From Ligustrum vulgare (Eukaryota; Streptophyta; Magnoliopsida; Lamiales; Oleaceae), in NCBI GenBank assembly GCA_963555705.1, contig OY743169.1, positions 46,426,124-46,490,123 of the forward strand: a stretch of 64,000 nt of DNA, read 5' to 3'. The translations under genes were made by a program, and so were the position numbers. Shown here one piece after another: positions 36,870-47,117 of this stretch (position 1 is the stretch's first letter; every line of letters begins with the position of its first letter). The notes beneath the pieces are model-generated. The model was not told the DNA's origin. It made no database searches and saw only the letters and a list, made by a program, of their open reading frames with translations.

Positions 36870-38477
36870 ATGGAAGCGGAAAGTGCAAATGAGGACTTGA
36901 ATGACGAAATTGAGGAACATGATGTAGAGAATTTATCAGAATTTGATTCATGTAAGGAGAATGATAAAGTAGTAGAAGAGATAAGAGATCCAGAAGTGGG
37001 AATGGAATTTAATTCCATTGATGAGTCTTTGGAATATTATATAAAATACGGTAATCAGAAAGGGTAAAGAGACGATCTTCGGAAAAGAATGACGATGGGG
37101 AGGTCAAATGTGTGATTTTTGCATGCGCTCGGTCAGGATTTACAACGAGCACATCAAAGAAAGCCTTGAATTTGCGCCCTGTTAGAAAATCTGGATGTAA
37201 GGCTAATGTTAGGGTTACTTCATGCCTCGATAGTAAGTGGCGGTTGTCAACTGTAACCATTGATCACAATCATGACCGAGCCCAGGAAAGTCTAGATTTT
37301 ACAAGAAGAATCGGATTATGAGATCATATGTGAAAAGGAGACTTGAACTAAATGATAGGGCCAGTATTAGACCAAACAAAAATTTTAATTCATTTGTTGT
37401 TGAAGCTGGTGGGCATGAAAATGTGCAATTTTTACAAAAAGATTGTTATAATTATCTCGATAAAGTCTGACGGTTAAGACTTAGGAATGGGGATGCTATA
37501 GCACTTCAAACTTACTTCCAAAAAATGCAAGCTAATAATTCTAATTTCTTTTATTTGATGGATTTGGATGATGATGCGAGAGTAAGAAATGTCTTTTGGG
37601 CTGATGCTAGGAGTAGGGCAGCGTGTGAGGAGTTTGGGGATGTCATTACGTTTGACACAGCCTATTTGACTAATAAATATGACATGCATTTTGCTCCTTT
37701 TGTGGTGTAAATCATCATGGTCAGTCAGTTCTTTTAGGATGTGGATTGATATCGAGTGAGGAGGTGGAATCATTTATTTGGCTTTTTAAATCTTGGCTTG
37801 TATGTATGAATAATCGTGCCCCTGTTGCAATTATCACTGATCAAGACAAAGCAATGAAGAAGGCTATTGAGATTGTTTTTCCCTACTCACGTCATAGGTG
37901 GTGTTTATGGCATATCATGAAGAAGTGTCCCGAGAAATTACGTGGTTACAATGGCTATGAATCAATAAAGTATGCTATGCAAAACGCAGTTTATGATTCT
38001 TTGACTTGTGAAGAATTTGAGGGGTGTTGGAATAGTTTCATTGACAAATTTAATCTTCATGAGAATGAATGGTTGAATGGGTTATACGATGAAAGGAGTC
38101 GATGGGTGCCGGCATTTCTAAAGAATACATTTTGGGCAGGAATGTCCTCTACTCAAAGAAGTGAAAGCATGAATGCATTTTTTGATGGTTATGTGAATTC
38201 GAAGACGAGTTTAAAAGAATTTGTTGAACAATATGAAAATGCTCTACGAAGCAAGGTTCAAAAAGAGAATGAAGCGGACTTTTACTCCTTCGACCATTGG
38301 ATTCCATGCATCACTACATATCCATTGGAGAAACAATTTCAAGAAGCTTACACCACGACAAAATTCAAAGAGTTTCAAGAAGAGGTGAGAGGTATGCTTT
38401 ATTGTGCCATTTCTTCATTTAAAGATGAGTGTGTTTATCAAGTGTTTGATGTTAGAGAAGACATGTTTCATGGGAGG
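36870..38477 (+). pseudogene. FAR1/FHY3-like MULE transposase, 5' part
   Basis: An acidic N-terminus (MEAESANEDLNDEIEE) leads to the start of a FAR1 DNA-binding domain (GMEFNSIDESLEYYIKYG). Its second half is in another frame (CARSGF...RKSGCKANVRV...TVTIDHNHD), giving the C-C-H-H WRKY/GCM1-type zinc site. The MULE nuclease follows, with VITFDTAYLTNKY (first Asp), IITDQDKAM (second Asp), HRWCLWHIM and RSESMNAFF (likely Glu region). Damage: frameshifts near 37,065, near 37,310 and at about 37,705, and a TGA at 37468-37470. The frame then runs clean until the Ty3 insertion at 38478. The closest known proteins are Jittery-type transposases and the domesticated FAR1/FRS regulators. The inverted repeats favour the transposon reading. 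Confidence 0.85.
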
Positions 38478-39261
38478 TGATGCGAACCCCTTCGGTGCGT
38501 TGACCGAAAATTCCCACAACAATTTTAATACCAACCCAAGAAAGCTAAAGTGGTAAATAAATGGATAAACACCTTAACCCAAGTTTAAATCTAACTCAAA
38601 ATTCAAGGATTAAACTAACCCTAGCCCAATGGAGAGAATTAAACAAATTTCAAGGTGGCGGAAAATAAACAACAACACAAGAATAATAATACTCAAGATA
38701 AAGTTGATTAAATTCCAAGAAGATACAAGATCAAAGAGATTTAACCTTACCTCAAGAAGGGGGACTTCAAGCCCTAGCTCTCAAGAGCTCTCTAATGAAC
38801 AAACTAAGTTTTTTTTACAAAATGAAGAGAAATGAGAATATAATGTACAAAATGGGAAAAATGTGCAATTTCGGTATTTACAAGAAAAACCCCGTTTTTG
38901 TGGAAATTGCAAGAAAACCCCGTTTTTTTGAAAACTGAGGTGTTTCGGTCGACCGAAAAATATTTCGGTCGATCTCTGGGTCGATCGAAACTGGACTTTC
39001 GGTCGACCGTTCCTCGTCCGAAAGTGACTGAAGCTGGGTCTAAAATCCTTTGCAGAGTTTCGGTCGACCGTAATAAGTTTCGGTCGACCGAAATTGGCTA
39101 ACTCCAATTTCTTCCCCTTTTTGGCTCCAACTTGATCCTTGGCTTCTTTTCTTGATTTATTCACGTTGTTTAGCCTCGAATTTTGAACCTCTTCAACTTC
39201 AGATCTCGTCATGGGTCCCACGGGCACGTGCATCGAGGTTTGACTTTCCCGATTCTCATCA
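38478..39261 (-). repeat. 3' LTR of the Ty3 element
   Basis: 784 bp. It contains a cluster of TTTCGGTCGACCGAAA palindromes between 38,943 and 39,095. The large ORF enters this LTR and ends inside it. Confidence 0.95.
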
Positions 39262-42200
39262 TCCCCTCCCTCTTGAAAAGGATTCGACCTCGAATCTTGT
39301 TTGAATGCACTGTCGTGAAACTCCTTGAACTTTGATCTTGCAACATTGTGGATCACAGGTTCATGCGTTGAAGTTGGACCTTCGCGATTCTCATCATCTC
39401 CTCCATCTCGAATGAGATTCGACATCGAATCGGCACCTACAATAAAAATAGAAAATTCAGACACAATAAATGTGCCAACACTGCAAAGTAGCAATTTGGA
39501 TTTTATTTGATCGGGGGGTCGCTCCTTCCACGAATGGGAATACATCCATCCGCCCGGGTCAAATGGAATATGCTTCCTACCATGGTTGGCATTGGAAATA
39601 CATTGTATTCCAATTCCCCTGAATGGAAGCTCGAGCCTCCTGCAAAGGGGCTTAACCAAAGGTGCATTCTCGTGCCCACCTAAACCAACTCTTTTTTCGA
39701 CAAACATGTGCAAAAAGTTCAACAGAGTTAATAGGTTAAAGTCACAAGCAATTTTAAGTGGAGAAAACTTGCTATTATGATGAGCAATTAAATTACAAGT
39801 GAATTTAACAACCACAAAATTAGCACCAACTTCGTGCAAATGCACGACCTCCTGAAAGAAAAGATTAGCTAGGTTGATGACCTTGTTGGTTACATGGCAT
39901 GCAATCAATCGTGACATTTTAATTTTTCTACCAACAATCACAAAAATAGCTTCATCTTCTTTCTTTATTCCAAGTAAACCCACTATAAAATTCATAGAAG
40001 TAATACTCCCAGGTTTACTTATGATGGGCAAATATGCATGGAATTCTTGGGGGAAAAACTTAAGTTTAGCCATTTTACAAGTTCGGCATTTACTACAAGT
40101 GCAAACATGTTCAACACCAATCTTCAAAATAGGCCAATAAAATTGATCACATAATACCCCTAAAACCCCGTTGATTTTAAGTCGCCCCATCAAACAACTA
40201 TCATGTGCTCCTCCCACTAGCAATTCACGCATGACACATTTACAAGGAAGCAATCCAATTTTCCAAAACAAATAATCATCATGCCCATAAAATCCATCAA
40301 AATATTGCTCACAACATGATTCATAGATGTTTAACAAATTCGGATATTTAACATGCATGCTCTTACTATGTTCAAGACGGAATGAGGGAGCATCTAGAAA
40401 TGTTAGAAGCGAAGTCCTTTTATCATCAAAACATCCCAATAAATTTTTCCCATGGACTCCCCTAACTAGCAATTCCTTTAGAGAGCGAATATGCAAGCCA
40501 AGCATATTTTCACAAAATAAGGATTCAACATGCCCATGAAATGTACTATATGCAACATTTTCACAAAAGGATTTGGTACTTATGCCATTGGGCACACACA
40601 AAAAGTTGCATTTACACATTAAGCACTCATCATGACAATGATCCTTACCACATGTTACATTTTCACAAGTCAACAACACACTTGTCAAATCTACATCAAG
40701 ATCATACAACCCTCTAATGTATTCAAAACACAATAACCTTGCATTCAAAGAATTGTTAGGAGCATACCTCCTAGATGTTGCATTGGTTATCCCATTTTCT
40801 TTACCTCGGTTGTACTCGTTGTTGTAGGAAAATGTTTCTATGAATTTCTTCCATAAGGCGTGCTTTTGGAGTTCTTTGTTGCCTTGATAAGTTGGACTCA
40901 CAATTTCCTGCAACAAAGAAAGAACCAAACTAGGGAGGGAAGTGTTAGAATATTCAAGAGTAAAGAACATTTTGTAGTGATCTCTTCTCTCAATTTCTTT
41001 GGTGGCACTCATCACTTCCTCACCTTTTTCTGAGGTAGAATCCTCAACCCTCGTTTCTTCTCTCACCTCTCCTTTTTCTGGAGTCGTGGCTCCAACTCTC
41101 ACTGCCTCTCCTTTTTCTAGGGACGTGGCCCCAACTCTCTTGCTCACATTTTTATTTTCTTCAATTTTATCAATCGAAGGTTCTCTTGTTTTCCTATCCT
41201 CCCCTTCGTCCTCTTCTTTTTCCTTCTCCTTTTCTTCCTCGAATTCCTTCTTGAGCTTCATTTGGTCTTTGCATACTTCTTCCGAGCTCAAAGATAGGAT
41301 CACAACCTTTTTTCCATTCATTTTGAAGCTACACCGGTTCCTTCTCCTATCAAGATTCACATTTCGTTCACATTGCCAAGGTCTCCCCAAAATTATGTGA
41401 GTAGTGTGTAAGGGAACCACATCACATAATATTTGATCACTATAAGTACCAATGTGAAAAGTAAGAAGAACTTGTTTACTTACCCTCACCTCCCCATAGT
41501 CATTCAACCTTTGCAATACATAGGGATTAGGGTGCTTCATAACCGGTAACCCCAATTTCTCCACCCTACTAGCACTCACCAAATTAGTGACACTCTCCCC
41601 ATCTATAATGAGACTACATGCCCTATCCCCCACAAGGCATCTAGTGTAGAATGTATTTTCTCCATGTGTTTCCTTCTCATTATCATGGTCCAAAAATTTT
41701 GGTAGCCTAGTATTCATCTCCTTCACTACTTCTCTACTTCCACTACCGTCCCTCTTATGGAATGATGAAGTCTTCATTTGCTCAATATCAATCTTCTCAT
41801 CCATCCCATTTCCACTCCTATCTATCCATTCTCTTCGTCTCCTACCCATTCTCCAATCTTCTTCCACTTCTCCACTTATACCCCTTCCATGAAGTGATGA
41901 ATTTTGCATTCTCGCACTATCAATATTTTCATCAACTCCATTCCTACCTACCCACTCTCTTCTTCTACCCATTCTCCCATCTCCTTCAACTTCTCCTTCA
42001 TTATCATCCCTCATAATTTTCCTATTCAAACTCCCATTTTGTTTTCTAACTCCATCCCTATACACTACGTCCCCAAGATTACCTCTCACCCTTCTTCTAC
42101 TACACATCATTTCTTCACCTCCCCTATTTGATGTACTCTCCCCTCTTGTTCCTAAATTTTCCAACTCACCCCTACTTTTCTCCATTTGTCTTGCCATGGT

Positions 42201-42317
42201 GGTTGAAAGATTTTTCAACAAGTACTTCGAATCTTGAGTTTGAGAATTGAAAATGGACATGGTGTGCAAGTGTGAAAGTGTTCTCACAAGAAAATATTTC
42301 TCTCGTGTTTCACTCAA
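38781..42317 (-). CDS. Ty3 gag-pol derivative, 1178 residues, no RT domain
   Basis: A single uninterrupted minus-strand frame. N-terminal third: charged, Arg/Glu-rich, with internal repeats around RMGRRREW. Next comes a retropepsin-like domain (SLIIDGESVTNLVSAS ... THIILGRPWQ); relatives usually have IIDGGS, so the flap-side Gly is changed to Glu. A highly charged KEFEEEKEKEKEED linker follows. Later comes an integrase zinc region (FYWPILKIG, CTCSKCRTCKMAK) and the start of an integrase core (SITSMNFIVGLLG). The C-terminal GGDDENRES and VGPMTRSEVEE motifs are typical of the pol end in chromovirus-like Ty3 elements. RT and RNase H are absent and the integrase is incomplete. The frame ends in the 3' LTR. 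Confidence 0.75.
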   Translation of the reverse strand: MSETREKYFLVRTLSHLHTMSIFNSQTQDSKYLLKNLSTTMARQMEKSRGELENLGTRGESTSNRGGEEMMCSRRRVRGNLGDVVYRDGVRKQNGSLNRKIMRDDNEGEVEGDGRMGRRREWVGRNGVDENIDSARMQNSSLHGRGISGEVEEDWRMGRRRREWIDRSGNGMDEKIDIEQMKTSSFHKRDGSGSREVVKEMNTRLPKFLDHDNEKETHGENTFYTRCLVGDRACSLIIDGESVTNLVSASRVEKLGLPVMKHPNPYVLQRLNDYGEVRVSKQVLLTFHIGTYSDQILCDVVPLHTTHIILGRPWQCERNVNLDRRRNRCSFKMNGKKVVILSLSSEEVCKDQMKLKKEFEEEKEKEKEEDEGEDRKTREPSIDKIEENKNVSKRVGATSLEKGEAVRVGATTPEKGEVREETRVEDSTSEKGEEVMSATKEIERRDHYKMFFTLEYSNTSLPSLVLSLLQEIVSPTYQGNKELQKHALWKKFIETFSYNNEYNRGKENGITNATSRRYAPNNSLNARLLCFEYIRGLYDLDVDLTSVLLTCENVTCGKDHCHDECLMCKCNFLCVPNGISTKSFCENVAYSTFHGHVESLFCENMLGLHIRSLKELLVRGVHGKNLLGCFDDKRTSLLTFLDAPSFRLEHSKSMHVKYPNLLNIYESCCEQYFDGFYGHDDYLFWKIGLLPCKCVMRELLVGGAHDSCLMGRLKINGVLGVLCDQFYWPILKIGVEHVCTCSKCRTCKMAKLKFFPQEFHAYLPIISKPGSITSMNFIVGLLGIKKEDEAIFVIVGRKIKMSRLIACHVTNKVINLANLFFQEVVHLHEVGANFVVVKFTCNLIAHHNSKFSPLKIACDFNLLTLLNFLHMFVEKRVGLGGHENAPLVKPLCRRLELPFRGIGIQCISNANHGRKHIPFDPGGWMYSHSWKERPPDQIKSKLLLCSVGTFIVSEFSIFIVGADSMSNLIRDGGDDENREGPTSTHEPVIHNVARSKFKEFHDSAFKQDSRSNPFQEGGDDENRESQTSMHVPVGPMTRSEVEEVQNSRLNNVNKSRKEAKDQVGAKKGKKLELANFGRPKLITVDRNSAKDFRPSFSHFRTRNGRPKVQFRSTQRSTEIFFGRPKHLSFQKNGVFLQFPQKRGFSCKYRNCTFFPFCTLYSHFSSFCKKNLVCSLESS
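39262..39274 (-). other. Polypurine tract of the Ty3 element
   Basis: On the minus strand AAGAGGGAGGGGA directly precedes the 3' LTR start TGATGAGAATC. Confidence 0.85.
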
Positions 42318-43150
42318 ATTTGGCTTTTACCCTCTATTGAGCTCACCACTCTTGCCTTTTTTTCACTCAAAATCTCCTTTCTCAAGTTCTCCAAGGAAGG
42401 TAATCAACTAAACCACAAAGTATAATTCTTGTAGAGTTAAAGAAATTACCAACAAGGAAGAAGGAATTTAGAACAAATAGACACAAATAGCAAGTAGAAT
42501 TTATGTGCTTGCTAAACTCAAAAGAAACAATATTTATGTGTCATAGGATGCTAGGAACACAATTTAGCAATGGGATTGACGAACCACAAACAATAGATAA
42601 GGCATAGATGTAGAACAATAAGCACAAAGAGTGTAAATTTGAATGAGGCAATTTATCAAACACCTTGTACTCAATCTTTGAATGACCTTGAATTAATAAA
42701 ATGTGGATATATGAAAACCTCCAACAACACAATTGTGGCAAGAAGTGAGTGATCAACAATTTTTTAACATATTGAGCAAGTGATATATGGAATAAAATGT
42801 TGATAACACAATCTTAATAATGGAATTGGATGGCCCCAAGTAGTTAGCAATATTTGGGTATTGAACAATAAGGCATAAGGGAGTATTTTTCTTTGGGACA
42901 ATTTATCAAACACTTTGAATACACAATTTGGAAAGTGTAGGTTTTATAGTGAATGAATATGGAATTCTTCCCAACAACTCACAATCAATATACCCAATAC
43001 ATAGAATCAACAAATACACATGGATATATAGATTTTCCCCAAATTTTCTCAATTTTCGGATTTTTTTTTTCTCTCTCTCTCTCTTTTTTTTTTTTTTTCA
43101 CAATGACAAGAACAACAACAAGAAAGTAAAGATAGGTTTACCAAATTAGA
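42318..43150 (-). other. Untranslated leader of the Ty3 element
   Basis: Between the primer site and the first ATG of the long ORF. There is no coding evidence. A CT/T-rich run lies at 43060-43100. Confidence 0.6.
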
Positions 43151-43167
43151 GCCAAGCTCTGATACCA
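43151..43167 (-). other. Primer-binding site, initiator methionine tRNA
   Basis: The minus strand reads TGGTATCAGAGCTTGGC two bases inside the 5' LTR, matching the 3' end of plant initiator tRNA-Met. Confidence 0.9.
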
Positions 43168-43169
43168 AA

Positions 43170-44013
43170 TGATGCGAACCCCTTCGGTGCGTTGACCGAA
43201 GATTCCCACAACAATTTTAATACCAACCCAAGAAAGCTAAAGTGGTAAATAAATGGATAAACACCTTAACCCAAGTTTAAATCTAACCCAAAATTCAAGG
43301 ATTAAACTAACCCTAGCCCAATGGAGAGAACCCTAGCCCAATGGAGAGAATTAAACAAATTTCAAGGTGGCGGAAAATAAACAACAACACAAGAATAATA
43401 ATACTCAAGATAAAGTTGATTAAATTCCAAGAAGATACAAGATCAAAGAGGTTTAACCTTACCTCAAGAAGGGGGACTTCAAGCCCTAGCTCTCAAGAGC
43501 TCTCTAATGAACAAACCAAGTTTTTTTTACAAAATGAAGAGAAATGAGAATATAATGTACAAAGTGGGAAAAATGTGCAATTTCGGTATTTACAAGAAAA
43601 ACCCCGTTTTTTGTGGAAATTGCAAGAAAACCCCGTTTTTTTGAAAACTGAGGTGTTTCGGTCGACCGTCGACCGAATTGGTCGACCGAAAATATTTCGG
43701 TCGACCGAAAAATATTTCGGTCGATCTCTGGGTCGACTGAAACTGGACTTTCGGTCGACCGCTCCTCGTCCGAAAGTGACTGAAGCTGGGTCTAAAATCC
43801 TTTGCAGAGTTTCGGTCGACCGTAATAAGTTTCGGTCGACCGAAATTGGCTAACTCCAATTTCTTCCCCTTTTTGGCTCCAACTTGATCCTTGGCTTCTT
43901 TTCTTGATTTATTCACGTTGTTTAGCCTCGAATCTTGAACCTCTTCAACTTCGGATCTCGTCATGGGTCCCACGGGCACGTGCATCGAGGTTTGACTTTC
44001 CCGATTCTCATCA
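43170..44013 (-). repeat. 5' LTR of the Ty3 element
   Basis: 844 bp. It is nearly identical to the 3' LTR except for an 18-bp duplication of CCCTAGCCCAATGGAGAG and about 40 extra bases of GGTCGACCGA-type palindromes near 43,665-43,700. Confidence 0.95.
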
Positions 44014-45084
44014 GGAGGGCTCGTCGAGCAACTTTTAAAGTTTATTTTAAAGAAGATGACTGTGATGTAAAGTGCAATTGTCAATTACTTGAGTTTAGGG
44101 GAATCTTGTGTAGACATGCTCTTACAGTCTTGCTTCAAAAACAAGTTTATACAATACCAGATAAATTTATTATTCGTCCGTGGAGAAAAGACGTGAAGAG
44201 GTGTCATACCAAGGTTAAAATTATATACTCTGACTGGACTATAAATCCTGAAAATGAACTTTTCGATAAGATGTGCAATGAATTTTATGTAGCAGCAGAC
44301 TTGGCGACTAGTAATGAGAAGATAAAAATGGTTATTCGTTGGATTCAATTGTTGATTAAATAATTGAAGAAGGATCACGGTACATCTGAATGTAGTCAGT
44401 TGATTCCTTCACGAGTAGAAGCCGAAGTTCAGACACCATCACACAATGGTGATGTTCATCTTGTAACAAAAGGAGCTAACATTCGTAGCCCTTTGGCAGT
44501 CCATAGAAAAGGTAGACCACGTTTTAAAAGGATGCAATCTAAGACTGAGCAAGTTATTAGAAAGAAAATAGAAAAGAAAAAGAAAGAGTGTGAAAAGGGG
44601 AAGAGGAAGGAGAGAACACAAGAGAAAACTAGGGAAAAGGAAAGGACATGGAAGTTCAAAACATGGATGACATAAATTGTGAAAAGGTAATTTTGATATA
44701 TTTAATTACCAATGTTTATTTTTTGATCTATTTTTCTTATCATATGTTGGTTCACAGGAAAACATCCAATACAGTTCACAAGGCTGCACTATACACGGTT
44801 CACAAGACTACATGACTCAAAAATACATTGCACCTGACTCACTTGATCTCAATCTGCTAGTACCAAGTAGTAAAAGCTTCACTCCTAGTAATATGTATTC
44901 TGCTGTTTGTTTTCCTCCACTAGTGCAGGTATAAAGTTATTATTCATATCTTTATTTATGTATATATAGTGTATATCGAATCTCTCTTCCAAACAATTTA
45001 TTTAAACTAATGTTACAGGATTACAACTATCCATCTTGGAGTGGTGCAGGTTGTGATACGAATATTCAAGATCCATGGTCTTAG
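44014..45084 (+). pseudogene. FAR1/FHY3-like MULE transposase, 3' part with SWIM finger
   Basis: The reading frame resumes exactly after the GGAGG duplication and gives ARRATFKVYF followed by a SWIM zinc finger (CNCQLLEFRGILCRH, C-x-C-x10-C-x-H). An in-frame TAA lies at 44361-44363. The C-terminal RSPLAVHRKGRPRFKR region is typical of FAR1-related proteins and is followed by a Lys/Glu-rich tail. Probable introns are 44687-44757 and 44929-45018 (GT...AG), with further codons (DYMTQKYIAPDSLDLN and others) ending at TAG 45082-45084. A frameshift is needed just before 44,690 to enter the last exons. Confidence 0.8.
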
Positions 45085-45168
45085 CAAATTTCGAAACTGC
45101 AAATGGTTTGTCTTTTGGATGATGATGCTCAAAGAATTGCATGAACAAAAGAAGTTAGGAGGCTAAAT

Positions 45169-47117
45169 TGTGACGCCCCGGCTTCTAATCACCCGACTCG
45201 TCACGTCATCGTCTCGTCTAATGTTTGAAATAATATTAAGCGGAATAAAATAACATTTCTAGTTGGCAATATTTATTTAAATAAACTCAAAACTGATAAA
45301 TTTCAAATATTCTCAAATTTGATGAAATGATATTTGCTAAGACATTTCAAATAAAAGATAATTGTTCAAAATCTCAACATTTCTCAAAATGTGATTATTC
45401 AACTGAAACAATAGTGAAATCTAATTATTCAAATATTAATGCCACAGTCTGCCCATCATTCGCCTCCATCTCCGATATCTGCAATTTTTGTTAAAAATGG
45501 GTGAGCATTTCATTGAAATGCTCAGTAGACTCATAGACGATTAATAAATTTACATAAAAATTAAACACATAAACATGCAATCATATAGTGACAACTTCTT
45601 CATAATATTAGGCTTTCGTAACATATGGTGTGGGTAGTCTCGTCTCATGCAATAAATACACATAAGTTATGTCAAAGCATAACAAAATCATAATCTTGTC
45701 TCGTTTCATACATTTAAAATGCATATAAGTTATGGTATGCTTATAACACAAATATTTCATAAGAAATATAAATTCTCGTCTCATCTTATGCAAATAATCC
45801 ACATAAGTCACGTGAAGCATATAACGTGCAATTAAAATGTAAACAAATTAATGGGGGCGAGTCTACCTCAATTCTCTACGAGTGTGGTAGAGCGGGAAAA
45901 TATATTTCATTTCTCTAGATCTCCGTACGTCTCGTCTAGCCAAAATAAAAATAAAATTTAAATTAGTTTCTAGAAATTCAAAGTTTGAAATAAAATTAAA
46001 GTTAGGATTTAAAATGAATGATTTTAAAATCTGGGGACTAAAATAGAGTTTTTCGAAAATTAAAGGACTTATTAAAACGCTGCTTAAAATAATCAGGGAC
46101 TGGAATAAGGATTTTTAAAAATGAAGTGGCTAATTAAAACCATTTAAAAACTTAAGGGCTGAAATTAAAAGTTTTAAAGCCAAAAGGGCCGAATTAAATC
46201 AATTTTGGAACTTAGGGGCTAAGCTGCAATTTCCATAAAATCAAAAATATAAAAATCAAATCTTTACTCTCTCTCTCATTCACGAACAGAGAGAGAGGCG
46301 GAAGGGAGGGGTGGCGATCGGCGGTGGAGATGGAAAATCGGTGCTACAGCCGGAAATTCGCCGGTGCAAGGAGGCGAAAAGTAGCGGTCAAGGATGGGTT
46401 CAAGCTTGAGGGGTTATTTTTGGGTGAAAACCAAGGCTGAGGCGAATAGGGCGACAGTTGAGGTTTGGGAAATTGATGCTTGGTTTTGATTTGGGTTGTG
46501 GTGTGATGCTCGACGATGATGGTGATCGGTTTGTGGTCAACTGGGTAGATTGGTGGTTGGGTTTTGCAGTGAGTTCACGATGTAGCAGAGGTAGTGGTTC
46601 ATGGATGTTGATCACAGTGGTGATAATGGTGAGGTTGAAACAGAGATTTTTCATTATCATACCTGAATTGAGAGGTAGTGCCGTGAAGAAGGTCTGATCG
46701 TGAAATGGGAATTAAAATGGTTGGGTAGATAGTCTTTGATTTGGTTTCGAATTTGAACTGTAGAAAGATTTTCGTGATAGGATTGGTTGATTGAGAGTTG
46801 GATATGATCAAGATTTGTAGAGATAATTGATTAATTTAAAATTTGAAGTGTAATTAGAATGATAGACTCAAATTTGAAGTAAGATTATCTGGAGATTTAA
46901 TTTGAATAAAAATGAAATTAGATTTTTAAAAATAGATTTTGAATTTATTGGACGTAAAATCAAGTTGGACTGAAAATCTATTATTTTCGGCTCAAAATTT
47001 ATAACTTGGCTAAACGACGTACGTGAACTTTAAATAATGGGTTAAATTATAGCGACACAGTTTTTAGCAAATAAAATATTTATTTATTATAAATTCAGAA
47101 ATTTCTCGGTCGCTACA
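45169..47117. mobile_element. Solo LTR, 1.95 kb, TGTGACG...CGCTACA family
   Basis: The ends TGTGACGCCCC and GGTCGCTACA match those of the larger copy at 55375-59353. The flanks TAAAT (45164-45168) and TAAAC (47118-47122) agree at four of five positions. Shared internal blocks include the 9-bp hairpin at 45503-45523, GCGAGTCTACCTC near 45,857 and the TCTCTCTCT/AGAGAGAG pair near 46,270. ORFs inside are not credible. Orientation is not resolved. Confidence 0.8.

Larger units (their letters stand above)
38478..44013 (-). mobile_element. Ty3/gypsy element lacking reverse transcriptase
   Basis: LTRs of 784 bp (38478-39261) and 844 bp (43170-44013) read TGATGAGAATCGGG...GGTTCGCATCA on the minus strand. 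A perfect GGAGG duplication (38473-38477, 44014-44018) flanks the element. Next to the 5' LTR is an initiator-Met primer site, and next to the 3' LTR a purine tract. The element is 5.5 kb and carries one long ORF with protease and partial integrase but no RT/RNase H. It is inserted inside the transposase reading frame. Confidence 0.95.
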
